This document shows, piece by piece, positions 15,976 through 23,986 of a stretch of DNA of 64,000 bases (its first letter is position 1; every line of letters begins with the position of its first letter). The stretch comes from NORP294 sp047627915 (GTDB lineage: Bacteria > Bacteroidota > Bacteroidia > Flavobacteriales_E > Vicingaceae), in assembly GCA_047627915.1 (NCBI GenBank), contig JBLHTZ010000007.1, positions 14,840 to 78,839 on the forward strand, read 5' to 3'. The position numbers were made by a program, and so were the translations under genes. The notes below the pieces were generated by a model that was given only the letters and a program-made list of their open reading frames with translations, was not told the DNA's origin and searched no databases.

Positions 15976-17082
15976 TTGAGCAACCAGACAAGTACTAGAA
16001 TAATTAGCATAGGCACAGCTGTTCCTGAAAACAGGTTTTTACAAGCAGATTTAGCTAAATGGATGCATCAACGCTTGAATCCTAAGGATACTCGAATGGG
16101 ACGAATTTTTCAAGCTTTATATCGTAAAACCAAAATCGAGAAGCGACATTCGGTGCTACAAGATTTTCATGAAAACTGCTCTAAACCTGCTCTTTTTAAA
16201 AATTCTACAACTGAACCCAAGGTAGAGGAACGATTAGCGATTTATGATCAAAAAGCCATTACCTTGGCCGAAAAAGCAATTGAAGAGTGTTTGAAGAGTT
16301 ATGATAAGAATAAAATAACTCACATAATTACAGTTAGCTGCACAGGAATGTCGGCCCCCGGAATTGAAATTCAATTGAAGAAAAGGCTAGAACTAAAACA
16401 AAGTGTACAGACCCATGCTGTGAATTTTGTAGGTTGTTATGCATTTTTTCCCGCCTTAAAAATGGCAGATGCTTTTATCCAATCGAACTCAAAAGCGAAC
16501 GTTTTGATTGTTGCCGTAGAATTATGCACCCTTCATTTTCAGAATAAAGCTTCTGATGATCATTTGCTTTCGAACTCACTTTTTTCTGATGGAGCAGCGG
16601 CTTGTTTATGCTCAACAGAATTAGGAAAAGGCATTTCTCTAAAGCTAACCGGAACGGATCAATTACTAATTCCGAAAGGAGAAAATGACATGGCCTGGAA
16701 TATCCACTCAGAAGGGTTTTTAATGAAGCTTTCTAGTTATATTCCGCAATTGGTGGACGAGGGAATTAAGGGTTTAATTGAAACATTGCTTCAACCAAAA
16801 AGGTTATTACGAAAAGACATCTCGCATTGGGCAATACATCCTGGGGGCAGAAAAATATTAGAAGTGTGCGAAGCAGAATTACAGTTGAACAGCAAAGAGT
16901 TGAACGCCTCATACTCTACCCTAAAGAATTACGGAAATATGTCTGCCCCGACCATCTTGTTTGTATTGGAAGAAATGCTCAAAACTGAGAAACTACTAAA
17001 CGGAGAAAAATTATTCACTTGCGGTTTTGGTCCAGGACTGACCTTAGAGGCAGCACTTTTTGAAATTGAAAAAAATGCCTAG
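15976..17082 (+). CDS. Type III polyketide synthase (chalcone/stilbene synthase family)
   Basis: Homodimeric ketosynthase that extends an acyl-CoA starter with malonyl-CoA and cyclises the product. The 368-residue protein has the normal family length and all three catalytic residues: Cys154 in VNFVGCYAFF, His288 in HWAIHPGGRKILE, and Asn321 in NYGNMSAPT. Other family segments are ITVSCTGMSAPGIEIQL and LFSDGAAACL. It overlaps the following methyltransferase by eight bases and is divergent from a UbiA prenyltransferase 40 bases away. By analogy with bacterial T3PKS/methyltransferase/flavoprotein operons, an alkylresorcinol or alkylpyrone product is plausible; the starter and product are not determinable here. 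Confidence 0.93.
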   Translation: MSNQTSTRIISIGTAVPENRFLQADLAKWMHQRLNPKDTRMGRIFQALYRKTKIEKRHSVLQDFHENCSKPALFKNSTTEPKVEERLAIYDQKAITLAEKAIEECLKSYDKNKITHIITVSCTGMSAPGIEIQLKKRLELKQSVQTHAVNFVGCYAFFPALKMADAFIQSNSKANVLIVAVELCTLHFQNKASDDHLLSNSLFSDGAAACLCSTELGKGISLKLTGTDQLLIPKGENDMAWNIHSEGFLMKLSSYIPQLVDEGIKGLIETLLQPKRLLRKDISHWAIHPGGRKILEVCEAELQLNSKELNASYSTLKNYGNMSAPTILFVLEEMLKTEKLLNGEKLFTCGFGPGLTLEAALFEIEKNA

Positions 17083-17773
17083 CCCTAACTTCAAAATTCG
17101 ATCGAGAGAAGAAGAGTTGTTGGATCAGCCAAACATTCCTCAAGCTGCACTTTTTCAAAACCTAAAAGAACTAGATACAATTAACCGACTTCTTGGTGGA
17201 CATCAAGCAACATTAATTGGGCTCAAAAAATTATTAAAAGACAAAAGTAAAACATACCATATTGTTGACTTTGCTTGCGGAGGCGGCGATACATTAAGAG
17301 CCGTTGCTCGTTGGGCAAAGAAGAACGATTTCAAGGTAAAGCTAATGGGATTCGATTTATTGGATCATGCTATCGAGTTTGCTAAGAAAGAATCTCAAGG
17401 ATATGAAATTGAATGGAAAGTAGGAGACTTTAAAACCATTGAGCTTCCGCGGTGCGATATTTCTATTTGCTCCTTGGTTTGTCACCACTTTTATGATGAT
17501 CAACTTGAAAGCTTTCTGACAAAAATGAAACATTCTGCTAATATTGCTGCACTTATCAATGACCTGCATCGACACCCTTTAGCGTATTATGGTATAGCAC
17601 TGTTAACAAAACTATTTTCCAAAACTTACCTTGTTAAAAGTGACGCAAAACTTTCTGTCTTAAAGGGGTTTAGCAAAACTGAGTGGAATAAATTACTGCA
17701 TCAATTACATTTCTCACGATATTCCATAAAATGGATATGGGCATTTCGTCATTTAATTATTATTGAGAAATAA
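17075..17773 (+). CDS. SAM-dependent methyltransferase of the polyketide operon
   Basis: Class I methyltransferase of about 232 residues. The SAM-binding motif I is IVDFACGGGDTLRAVARWA, followed by the acidic loop GFDLLDHAIEFAKKE and the post-motif IELPRCDISICSLVCHHFYD. I choose ATG 17075, within the end of the polyketide synthase gene, because the longer frame (17060) adds only residues encoded inside that gene. The overlap of eight bases and the four-base gap to the FAD gene indicate one operon. It probably methylates the polyketide product on oxygen or carbon; this is inferred from position. Confidence 0.87.
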   Translation: MPSPNFKIRSREEELLDQPNIPQAALFQNLKELDTINRLLGGHQATLIGLKKLLKDKSKTYHIVDFACGGGDTLRAVARWAKKNDFKVKLMGFDLLDHAIEFAKKESQGYEIEWKVGDFKTIELPRCDISICSLVCHHFYDDQLESFLTKMKHSANIAALINDLHRHPLAYYGIALLTKLFSKTYLVKSDAKLSVLKGFSKTEWNKLLHQLHFSRYSIKWIWAFRHLIIIEK

Positions 17774-17776
17774 AGT

Positions 17777-18913
17777 ATGACCGAAGAGATTTACGACATT
17801 GGAATCATAGGTGGAGGATTAGCCGGTTTAGCTTTAGCTATTGAGTCTGCTAAAGCAGGACGAAAAGTAATTCTCTTCGAAAAAGAAACATTCCCATATC
17901 ACAAAGTTTGTGGGGAATACATCTCAAACGAATCTTGGAATTACATTAAAAGCTTAGGCGTTGATTTAGATTCGATGAATTTGCCAAAAATAAATCAACT
18001 CAAAATTTCAAGTGCAGAAGGAAATGAATTAAATCAAAAATTGAACAAGGGTGGCTTTGGAATCAGCAGGTATATGCTAGATCATAAACTAGCAAATATT
18101 GCTAAAGAGCTTGGGGTGCATTTATTGGAAAACACAAAGGTTGAAGGCGTTTCTGTGACGCATCAAGTTTCTATCATAAGTACTTCAAAATATACTTACA
18201 GAGTGCAGCTTGCAGTTGGCGCGCACGGTAAACGTTCCGTTTTAGACAAAAAGTTAAATCGAGCTTTTATAAGTAAAGCTCAGCCTGAATCAAAAAATTA
18301 TGTTGGAATCAAGTATCATGTTAAAGCTCAATTACCAGATAATTTAATTGGTCTGCATTTGTTCAAAAATGGTTACTGTGGAATATCAAAAGTGGAAGGA
18401 AATGATCGCTTTTGCTTTTGTTATTTAACGTTAGCATCAAACCTAAAAAACTCGGGTAACATTAAGAAAATGGAAGATGAAATTCTCTCAAAAAACGAGT
18501 ACTTAAAAGAATATTTAAGTTACGAGCGTTACTACGAACAACCTTTAGTTATATCGCAAATTAATTTTGCAAGGAAAACCCCTATTGAAGATGGAGTCTT
18601 CATGGTGGGAGACGCAGCAGGCTTAATAGTACCCTTATGTGGAAATGGTATGAGCATGGCACTTAAAGCAGCTCATGAATTTCACACATTAAGTGAACTT
18701 TTTTTTAGCAAACAATTTTCTAAAGAAGAGCTAGCCAGAAGGTATATAACGTTTTGGAATGCAGAATTTGGCAGTCGACTATCTGCAGGCAGATTATTAC
18801 AGAAGTTATTTTACAATAAATATTTAGTAAACCCTATGTTAAAGTTGTTGGACAAAACCCCCTGGATCACAACTAAAATCATTCAGATAACCCACGGAAA
18901 AGATATTGTATAA
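17777..18913 (+). CDS. FAD-dependent oxidoreductase (geranylgeranyl-reductase/hydroxylase group)
   Basis: The 378-residue flavoprotein has the dinucleotide-binding motif in DIGIIGGGLAGLALAIESAK and the family segment FPYHKVCGEYISNESW. The second FAD motif is GVFMVGDAAGLIVPLCGNGM, with the conserved GD. This subgroup contains both prenyl reductases and aromatic monooxygenases. In this operon, with a type III polyketide synthase and a methyltransferase, a hydroxylase that converts a phenolic lipid toward a quinone is one reasonable reading, and prenyl-chain reduction is another given the nearby UbiA. It is the last gene, followed by a hairpin terminator. Confidence 0.87.
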   Translation: MTEEIYDIGIIGGGLAGLALAIESAKAGRKVILFEKETFPYHKVCGEYISNESWNYIKSLGVDLDSMNLPKINQLKISSAEGNELNQKLNKGGFGISRYMLDHKLANIAKELGVHLLENTKVEGVSVTHQVSIISTSKYTYRVQLAVGAHGKRSVLDKKLNRAFISKAQPESKNYVGIKYHVKAQLPDNLIGLHLFKNGYCGISKVEGNDRFCFCYLTLASNLKNSGNIKKMEDEILSKNEYLKEYLSYERYYEQPLVISQINFARKTPIEDGVFMVGDAAGLIVPLCGNGMSMALKAAHEFHTLSELFFSKQFSKEELARRYITFWNAEFGSRLSAGRLLQKLFYNKYLVNPMLKLLDKTPWITTKIIQITHGKDIV

Positions 18914-18914
18914 A

Positions 18915-18942
18915 AAAAGAGCTACCTTTCAGTAACTCTTTT
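18915..18942 (+). terminator. Terminator after the polyketide operon
   Basis: Stem AAAAGAG-C-TAC / GTA-A-CTCTTTT with one internal C-A mismatch and loop CTTTCA, ending in TTTT. It lies two bases after the stop codon. Confidence 0.7.
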
Positions 18943-18993
18943 ATCTTGCTAACATCTTCTTCACAGAACTACATGTCACCAAACAATTAACAA

Positions 18994-19452
18994 CTAATCA
19001 TTAGAGTCTTCTGGCTCTTCTTGGTGCATGTCCTCTTTTTGAGGCTTGTGCTCCATTCTTTCTTTTCTAAACTCTTTCCTTTTCTCCATTTTCTGCTTTT
19101 TTAAGGCAGTGTATTTTTCCATTTGCTCTTCAGTCAAAACCTCTTTTAACTTAACATTAGTAGCTTTTCCAGCTTCTGCCATTTTCAATTTTCGTTTTGC
19201 CATTGCAATTCGCTTATCCTCATCGGAAAGCTTTTCCATTTCTGCTCTAGTTGCATTTTCTGTTTTTCTAACTTCCATTTCTTCCTTAAAAATAGTCTTC
19301 ACTTTTTCAGCTTGATCAGCAGAAAGTCCTAACTCATTTATTATGGATTCCATCTTTTCTTTCCCTTTCTCTCCTTTACGTTCTTGAGCGAAAATTGAAG
19401 TGCCAGCTACAATTAAAGCAACCACCAATGCATTTTTTACAATTGTTTTCAT
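18994..19452 (-). CDS. Small exported helical protein, Spy/CpxP-like
   Basis: A 152-residue protein with a clear signal peptide (MKTIVKNALVVALIVAGTSIFAQ). The mature part is highly charged and almost entirely helical, with LGLSADQAEKVKTIFKEEME early and KLKEVLTEEQMEKYTALKKQ later. The second is the LTxxQ-like segment seen in Spy/CpxP periplasmic chaperones. The tail is rich in Lys, Glu and His (ERMEHKPQKEDMHQEEPE). The assignment rests on composition and the LTEEQ segment and is therefore tentative. A periplasmic chaperone or metal-sensing role would fit. It stands alone between the polyketide operon terminator and a hydrolase gene. Confidence 0.7.
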   Translation of the reverse strand: MKTIVKNALVVALIVAGTSIFAQERKGEKGKEKMESIINELGLSADQAEKVKTIFKEEMEVRKTENATRAEMEKLSDEDKRIAMAKRKLKMAEAGKATNVKLKEVLTEEQMEKYTALKKQKMEKRKEFRKERMEHKPQKEDMHQEEPEDSND

Positions 19453-19504
19453 ATTATTTGGTTTTTTTTATTTAAATCGTAGTAACCAAATTAGGTGCCA
19501 CAAT

Positions 19505-20350
19505 TCAATTGCGAATATAATCCATTGCTTTTGTAATCATTCCTGCATCCCAAAGCACTCTATAATGTCCTGTTTCACGAATAGGCTCTAATCGAATCGC
19601 GTCCCAATTCTGTTCAAAATCACTAGCATGAGAGAAGTTTGTTATTTTATCTTCTTCATCGTGAAAAAGTAAAACCCTATCTAAGTTCGTTTGCTTACCG
19701 TAATTGTGAAAATAAAAAGATTGAAAAGAGTAACCCGCAAAATCTTCAAAGTGAGATAAAAATGATTGGAACAACTTTTTAGGAATCTTTAAAATTTTCT
19801 GATACTCCTCGAATACAGACATTAATCGATTCAATGGGGCTAATAAAATAGTCCTCTCAAAATGCAAATTATCTTCATAGGCACACATGATAATTGCGCA
19901 AGCTCCCAAAGAGTGCCCAATAGCAACATTAGGCACACCATATTTATGCATCATTTCTTTTGCAGTTTTCTTAAAGTAGACTAAATTTGAATACTTCCCC
20001 TTGCTACCTCCATGAGCCGGAGCATCAAAAGCAATAATACGATAGCCTTTTTCTAACAGTGGGTCAATAAAGGCTCCTAAACTCCCTGCATTGCTTTCCC
20101 AACCGTGAAAAAGCATTGCTAATTTTTCTCCTTCCCCCCACTGGTATACTTTAATCTCCTCTTTGCCAAATTTCAAAAATGAATTTTCAGCCTTATCCAA
20201 AACCTCAACCTCTCGAGCCCTTAGCACTCTTACCCGTGGCTTGCTGAACAAACTAATCAGTTGTTTCGCTGATACTGAAGGATACAAATGTGCAACTGAA
20301 TTAAAATAAACCCGGAAAACTTTTAAAATAAATGGCACTTTTTTAGACAT
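19505..20350 (-). CDS. Alpha/beta hydrolase
   Basis: The 281-residue protein has the alpha/beta hydrolase core. The oxyanion strand is LAMLFHGWESNAGSLGAF, the strand-4 segment is RIIAFDAPAHGGSKG, and the nucleophile elbow is AIGHSLGACA. An acidic residue (VLLFHDEEDKITNF) and a C-terminal histidine (RETGHYRVLWD) complete the triad. The substrate cannot be told; the overall look is of the lysophospholipase/serine hydrolase group. It starts five bases after the stop of the methyltransferase-like gene at 20356 on the same strand, so they are probably co-transcribed. Confidence 0.87.
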   Translation of the reverse strand: MSKKVPFILKVFRVYFNSVAHLYPSVSAKQLISLFSKPRVRVLRAREVEVLDKAENSFLKFGKEEIKVYQWGEGEKLAMLFHGWESNAGSLGAFIDPLLEKGYRIIAFDAPAHGGSKGKYSNLVYFKKTAKEMMHKYGVPNVAIGHSLGACAIIMCAYEDNLHFERTILLAPLNRLMSVFEEYQKILKIPKKLFQSFLSHFEDFAGYSFQSFYFHNYGKQTNLDRVLLFHDEEDKITNFSHASDFEQNWDAIRLEPIRETGHYRVLWDAGMITKAMDYIRN

Positions 20351-20355
20351 AGACC

Positions 20356-20808
20356 TTAGTAAATAAATGGTATTAAATAAAAACTCTTTTTAGAATATTG
20401 TTCATATTCAGCAAAGTGATATTTCAATATTTTTTCTTCATATTTCATTTTAAAAATGAGGGTTGTTAGCAGAACGAAAAAAACCAGAATTACAATTGAT
20501 CCTTCACCCAAAACAACTGATCCTTCGCCCAAAACAACTGTAGGAAGAAAAAAAAGAAGTAGAGCTGAATAAATGGGATGCCGAATAATGTGATACGGTC
20601 CAGTATTGATCAATTGGGCTCCATCTTTTAATTCAGGAAAAACCGACAACTTCGACTTTTTAAGTTCCCAACCAGCCCAGATTGCTATAATTATAGAGGT
20701 GATTTGAAAAATAGTAACCCAACTTAATATGCTCATTTTTGTATAATATAACAGAACTGCTATCGCTATAAATTGAATAAAAACATAGGTTACACCAGGT
20801 CTCGTCAA
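20356..20808 (-). CDS. Isoprenylcysteine carboxyl methyltransferase-like membrane protein
   Basis: A 150-residue membrane protein of the ICMT / phospholipid methyltransferase fold. The signature is LINTGPYHIIRHPIYSALLL, and the C-terminal KYEEKILKYHFAEYEQYSKK also matches the family. No ATG is near the beginning. TTG at 20808 gives the full first membrane segment, and ATG at 20736 is a shorter alternative. The loop after the HPIYSALLLF segment contains an in-frame tandem copy, VVLGEGS twice, from a 21-base duplication. The substrate is unknown; a lipid or small-molecule thiol are possible acceptors. Confidence 0.78.
   Translation of the reverse strand: MTRPGVTYVFIQFIAIAVLLYYTKMSILSWVTIFQITSIIIAIWAGWELKKSKLSVFPELKDGAQLINTGPYHIIRHPIYSALLLFFLPTVVLGEGSVVLGEGSIVILVFFVLLTTLIFKMKYEEKILKYHFAEYEQYSKKSFYLIPFIY
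20498..20539. repeat. 21-base tandem duplication inside the ICMT-like gene
   Basis: Two adjacent 21-base units, 20498-20518 and 20519-20539, differ at one base (A/G). The reading frame is kept and seven residues (VVLGEGS) are repeated. Confidence 0.95.
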
Positions 20809-20842
20809 ACTGTCGAATTTATGTCAAAAGTATTGATTATTA

Positions 20843-20872
20843 GTTGAGCGAATCTATTAATTCTTAACTTTC
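20843..20872 (+). promoter_or_regulatory. Candidate egtB promoter
   Basis: TTG (20843-20845), then 19 bases, then TAACTTTC (20865-20872), one base from the Bacteroidota -7 consensus TAnnTTTG. The spacing is ideal. The predicted start of transcription is about 20 bases upstream of the ATG at 20901, which supports that start. Confidence 0.6.
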
Positions 20873-20900
20873 AATTTCATTAAAAAAATTGAAAAAGCCT

Positions 20901-22130
20901 ATGCTTTCGCGCTATAAAAAAGTTAGAAATACAACTAAAGAAATAGTGTCTTCTCTCGAAGTTGAAGATTTTGTTGCTCAACCTGTTGTTGATGTGAGCC
21001 CACCTAAATGGCACTTGGGACACACTACTTGGTTTTTCGAAAATTTTATTTTGAAAAATTTCAAAACGAATTACAAGCTCTATGATTCTGATTTTGCGTT
21101 CATTTTCAACAGTTACTATGAAAGTCAGGGAAAAAGAATTCTGAAAAATAAACGAGGAACCTTGACGCGACCATCAACCGAAGATATCTTTAAATATCGC
21201 AAGTACGTAGATCAAGAAATGAACGAGTTTTTAGATAATTCAGATAAAATAGGAAAAGATGTACTCCGCTTTCTTGAAATTGGACTGAACCATGAAGAAC
21301 AGCATCAAGAATTACTAGCTACGGACATAAAGTTCATTTTAGGCGGAAACCCACTTTTACCAGCATTTCAATATTTTGTTGAAGAAACACGTCAAACAAT
21401 CGAACTAAAATGGTTAAAAGTGGACCAAGGACTTTATCAAGTTGGCAACAACGGCCCCCATTTTCACTTTGATAACGAGGAAGGTTTACATCAAGTCTAT
21501 TTGCATGCTTTTGAGGCCATGAATCGATTAGTAACCAATAATGAGTATTTAAAATTTATGAATGATGGTGGTTACAACAGACCTGAATTGTGGCTAATGG
21601 AAGGCTGGGAGTGGGTCAAGGCAAATCAAACGGAAGCTCCTTTTTATTGGTTTATCAAGGACGAAAAGTGGCACAATTACCAAGCGAATGGAGTGCAAGA
21701 GATTAATTTAGAAACTCCTGTTACTCATGTTAACTTTTATGAAGCAGAGGCGTTTGCTCGTTGGAAAAAATGTAGACTGCTAACAGAGCAAGAGTGGGAA
21801 GTTTTGGCTCAGCAATATGGCACTGAGAGTACAGACAATCATTTTCAAGAAAATCAAAAATTTCAGCCTAGTGTAGCTCGTAACAACCAATTATTTGGCA
21901 CCGCCTGGGAATGGACAAACTCAGCATACCTGCCCTATCCCTTTTACAATCAAGAAGAGGGAGCCTTGGGCGAATACAATGGTAAGTTCATGGTGAACCA
22001 AATGGTTCTTCGCGGAGGTTCATGCGCAACGCCAAGAGATCACTTTCGACCAAGTTACCGCAACTTTTTTCATCCACACTTACAATGGCAATTCACAGGA
22101 ATTAGACTTGCCAAATACACGAACAAATAG
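20901..22130 (+). CDS. egtB: Ergothioneine biosynthesis iron sulfoxide synthase EgtB
   Basis: Non-haem iron enzyme that joins a thiol donor to the imidazole of trimethylhistidine. The protein has an N-terminal DinB-like helical domain with the metal ligands: the histidine in WHLGHTTWFFENF and the HxxxHxE motif in LNHEEQHQELLATD. A C-terminal formylglycine-generating-enzyme-type domain follows, with LLTEQEWEVLAQ, FGTAWEWTNSAY and LRGGSCATPRDHFRPSYRNF. About 409 residues from ATG 20901; a TTG four codons upstream is an alternative. It is followed nine bases later by egtD. The two-domain length argues against OvoA, which is larger and fused to a methyltransferase. Confidence 0.93.
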   Translation: MLSRYKKVRNTTKEIVSSLEVEDFVAQPVVDVSPPKWHLGHTTWFFENFILKNFKTNYKLYDSDFAFIFNSYYESQGKRILKNKRGTLTRPSTEDIFKYRKYVDQEMNEFLDNSDKIGKDVLRFLEIGLNHEEQHQELLATDIKFILGGNPLLPAFQYFVEETRQTIELKWLKVDQGLYQVGNNGPHFHFDNEEGLHQVYLHAFEAMNRLVTNNEYLKFMNDGGYNRPELWLMEGWEWVKANQTEAPFYWFIKDEKWHNYQANGVQEINLETPVTHVNFYEAEAFARWKKCRLLTEQEWEVLAQQYGTESTDNHFQENQKFQPSVARNNQLFGTAWEWTNSAYLPYPFYNQEEGALGEYNGKFMVNQMVLRGGSCATPRDHFRPSYRNFFHPHLQWQFTGIRLAKYTNK

Positions 22131-22139
22131 GAATTTATA

Positions 22140-23078
22140 GTGAATACTTTTTCTAAAGACACAGTAATAGGTTTGATGCAGAAACCTAAACAACTTTCAT
22201 CAAAATACTTTTATGACGAAAAAGGTGATCAGCTTTTTCAGGCCATCATGAAAATGGAGGAGTACTACCTAACCAATTCAGAATACGAAATATTAAGCTT
22301 GCAGAAAGATCAAATTCTACACCATATCTTAAACTGCGATAAACCATTTCAGCTTATTGAATTTGGTGCAGGTGATGGTTTTAAAACGAAGCTACTACTT
22401 GAATTCCTAATAACAATCAAAGCTGACTTCGAATACATTCCAATTGATATTTCAAGAAATGTTTTAGACAAGTTACAAGCAGATTTAAAAGCAAAGTGGC
22501 CTGAATTAGTTTGCAAGCCAAAGTCCAACACGTACTTCGAAGCACTAAAGAACCTAAGTTCAGATAAAGTTAAACTCGTACTATTTCTGGGCAGTAACAT
22601 TGGCAACTTTAATTTAAAGGAAGCAAGAGCTTTCATTTCTAAAGTAAATGAAAATCTTAATTCCGGAGATTTCTTTTTAATTGGAGTGGACTTAAAGAAA
22701 GATCCCGAAATGATTCTGAATGCGTACAATGACAAGGGGGGAATTACTAAAGCATTTAATTTAAACTTATTAGATAGAATCAATAAAGAACTGGGAGGTG
22801 ATTTTAGAACCGAAAACTTCAGTCACTTTCCTACATATGACCCAGTTAGCGGAGAAACGAGGAGCTTCTTAATTAGCAAAACAAAGCAAACGGTTGAATT
22901 AAAGAAACTCAATGAAATAATAGAGTTCGATTATGCTGAACCAATCTTTATGGAAACCTCAAAAAAATATGATATCGACGAGTTAAATGTTCTTGCATCA
23001 AAAACAAATTTCGAAATCATTGAACATTTTTACGACTGCAAGCATTACTTCGTTGACACCTTATGGAGAAAAAAATAA
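22140..23078 (+). CDS. egtD: L-histidine N(alpha)-methyltransferase EgtD
   Basis: SAM-dependent trimethylation of histidine to hercynine, the first step of ergothioneine synthesis. The 312-residue protein starts with GTG and carries family segments YFYDEKGDQLFQAIMKMEEY, IEFGAGDGFKTKLLLEFL (SAM motif), VLFLGSNIGNF and FLIGVDLKKDPEMILNAYND. These are all typical of the DUF2260/EgtD family. It follows egtB at nine bases and precedes a DUF427 gene by one base, so the three form one operon. Confidence 0.94.
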   Translation: MNTFSKDTVIGLMQKPKQLSSKYFYDEKGDQLFQAIMKMEEYYLTNSEYEILSLQKDQILHHILNCDKPFQLIEFGAGDGFKTKLLLEFLITIKADFEYIPIDISRNVLDKLQADLKAKWPELVCKPKSNTYFEALKNLSSDKVKLVLFLGSNIGNFNLKEARAFISKVNENLNSGDFFLIGVDLKKDPEMILNAYNDKGGITKAFNLNLLDRINKELGGDFRTENFSHFPTYDPVSGETRSFLISKTKQTVELKKLNEIIEFDYAEPIFMETSKKYDIDELNVLASKTNFEIIEHFYDCKHYFVDTLWRKK

Positions 23079-23079
23079 T

Positions 23080-23364
23080 ATGAAAGCAATTTGGAACGAT
23101 ACAATTATAGCGGAAAGTAAAGATACCGTGATGGTAGAAGGCAATCACTACTTTCCAATCCAAAGTCTGAAGAAAGAATATATTAAAGAAAGTAAAACCA
23201 CTTCTATTTGTCCTTGGAAAGGCACAGCAAGTTATTTTTCTTTGCAGGTTAAAGATAAAAGAAACGAAGACGCTGCTTGGTTTTACTCAACTCCTAAAGC
23301 AGCTGCTGTGGACGTCTTAAATAGAGTTGCCTTCTGGAAGGGAGTTAACATAGTCGATTCATAA
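23080..23364 (+). CDS. DUF427 domain protein of the ergothioneine operon
   Basis: A compact 94-residue protein (MKAIWNDTIIAESKDTVMVE onward). It has the DUF427 pattern: GNHYFPIQSLKKEYIKES, then CPWKGTASYFSLQV, then AWFYSTPKAAAVDVLNRVAFWKG. No signal peptide or membrane segment. The biochemical role of DUF427 proteins is not established. Position one base after the egtD stop indicates co-expression with ergothioneine synthesis. An upstream in-frame start lies inside egtD and is unnecessary. Confidence 0.88.
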   Translation: MKAIWNDTIIAESKDTVMVEGNHYFPIQSLKKEYIKESKTTSICPWKGTASYFSLQVKDKRNEDAAWFYSTPKAAAVDVLNRVAFWKGVNIVDS

Positions 23365-23414
23365 TATTTATAAATTCATTTGTATCTAACGTTATTACAT
23401 TATCTGTATCTACA

Positions 23415-23422
23415 TATATTTG
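23415..23422 (+). promoter_or_regulatory. -7 promoter element before the MarR gene
   Basis: TATATTTG matches TAnnTTTG exactly and lies 13 bases upstream of the ATG at 23436. No convincing TTTG is found at the expected -33 position. Confidence 0.45.
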
Positions 23423-23435
23423 CAAAAAATTGATA

Positions 23436-23885
23436 ATGGAGATTGAGAAAGAGATAAAACAGAATAAATTCAAAGACGAAATCCACAAGTTGATGATAAA
23501 TCAACTCTTTACAGGCAAGTGGATTACAAATCTAATTGCTAAACAATTAAAACCCTTTAAACTTACTAATCAGCAGTATAATGTATTGCGAATTTTGAGA
23601 GGACAGGGAAATAGTTACATTTCGGTGAATGCCATTTCAGATCGCATGATTGATAAAATGTCAAATGTTTCTAGATTAATTGACAAACTAGTTGACAAAA
23701 AATTAGTGGAACGAAAAGTGAATAAAGAAGACCGACGGCAAGCAGATATTGTGATAAACCAAAAGGGCTTGGACCTAGTAAAAGCTATAGAAAAAACAGA
23801 AGATGATTTAAAAGCAAACTTCAACTCCCTGTCTGAAGAGGAAGCTAAACAACTAAATAGCCTTCTAGACAAACTGAGAAGCTAA
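23436..23885 (+). CDS. MarR-family transcriptional regulator
   Basis: A 149-residue regulator with the winged-helix core of the MarR family. The recognition region is ISVNAISDRMIDKMSNVSRL and the wing is LVERKVNKEDRRQADIVINQ, with the conserved DRR. Helices at both ends are suited to dimerisation. The start is ATG 23436; the frame could begin two codons earlier at TTG. A perfect 11-bp inverted repeat lies just after the stop (23896-23923), which could be its binding site between it and ilvE. Effector and targets are unknown. Confidence 0.9.
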   Translation: MEIEKEIKQNKFKDEIHKLMINQLFTGKWITNLIAKQLKPFKLTNQQYNVLRILRGQGNSYISVNAISDRMIDKMSNVSRLIDKLVDKKLVERKVNKEDRRQADIVINQKGLDLVKAIEKTEDDLKANFNSLSEEEAKQLNSLLDKLRS

Positions 23886-23895
23886 AATTTATAAA

Positions 23896-23923
23896 CACTT
23901 TGTTAATAGTATTTAACAAAGTG
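23896..23923. promoter_or_regulatory. Perfect inverted repeat between the MarR gene and ilvE
   Basis: CACTTTGTTAA and its complement TTAACAAAGTG are separated by TAGTAT. The arms have no T-run downstream on the plus strand, so a simple terminator is unlikely, though a weak one is possible. The position, 38 bases before the ilvE -7-like element, would suit an operator. Confidence 0.5.
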
Positions 23924-23960
23924 CAACATCGGAAGCGACCCAAATTCATCGCGTAATGGG

Positions 23961-23968
23961 TAATTTCG
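23961..23968 (+). promoter_or_regulatory. -7-like element before ilvE
   Basis: TAATTTCG, one base from TAnnTTTG, lies 18 bases upstream of the GTG start of ilvE. The same TAATTTCG is found before miaB. No clear -33 match. Confidence 0.4.
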
Positions 23969-23986
23969 CATCTAAATATAACCACT

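Noticed and set aside
15935..16016. Longer N-terminus for the UbiA protein starting at 16016
   Set aside because: It would overlap the divergent polyketide synthase gene by 41 bases; ATG 15935 gives a normal family start.
20889..22130. EgtB as OvoA (ovothiol synthase)
   Set aside because: The protein lacks the fused C-terminal methyltransferase of OvoA and is followed by a separate egtD.
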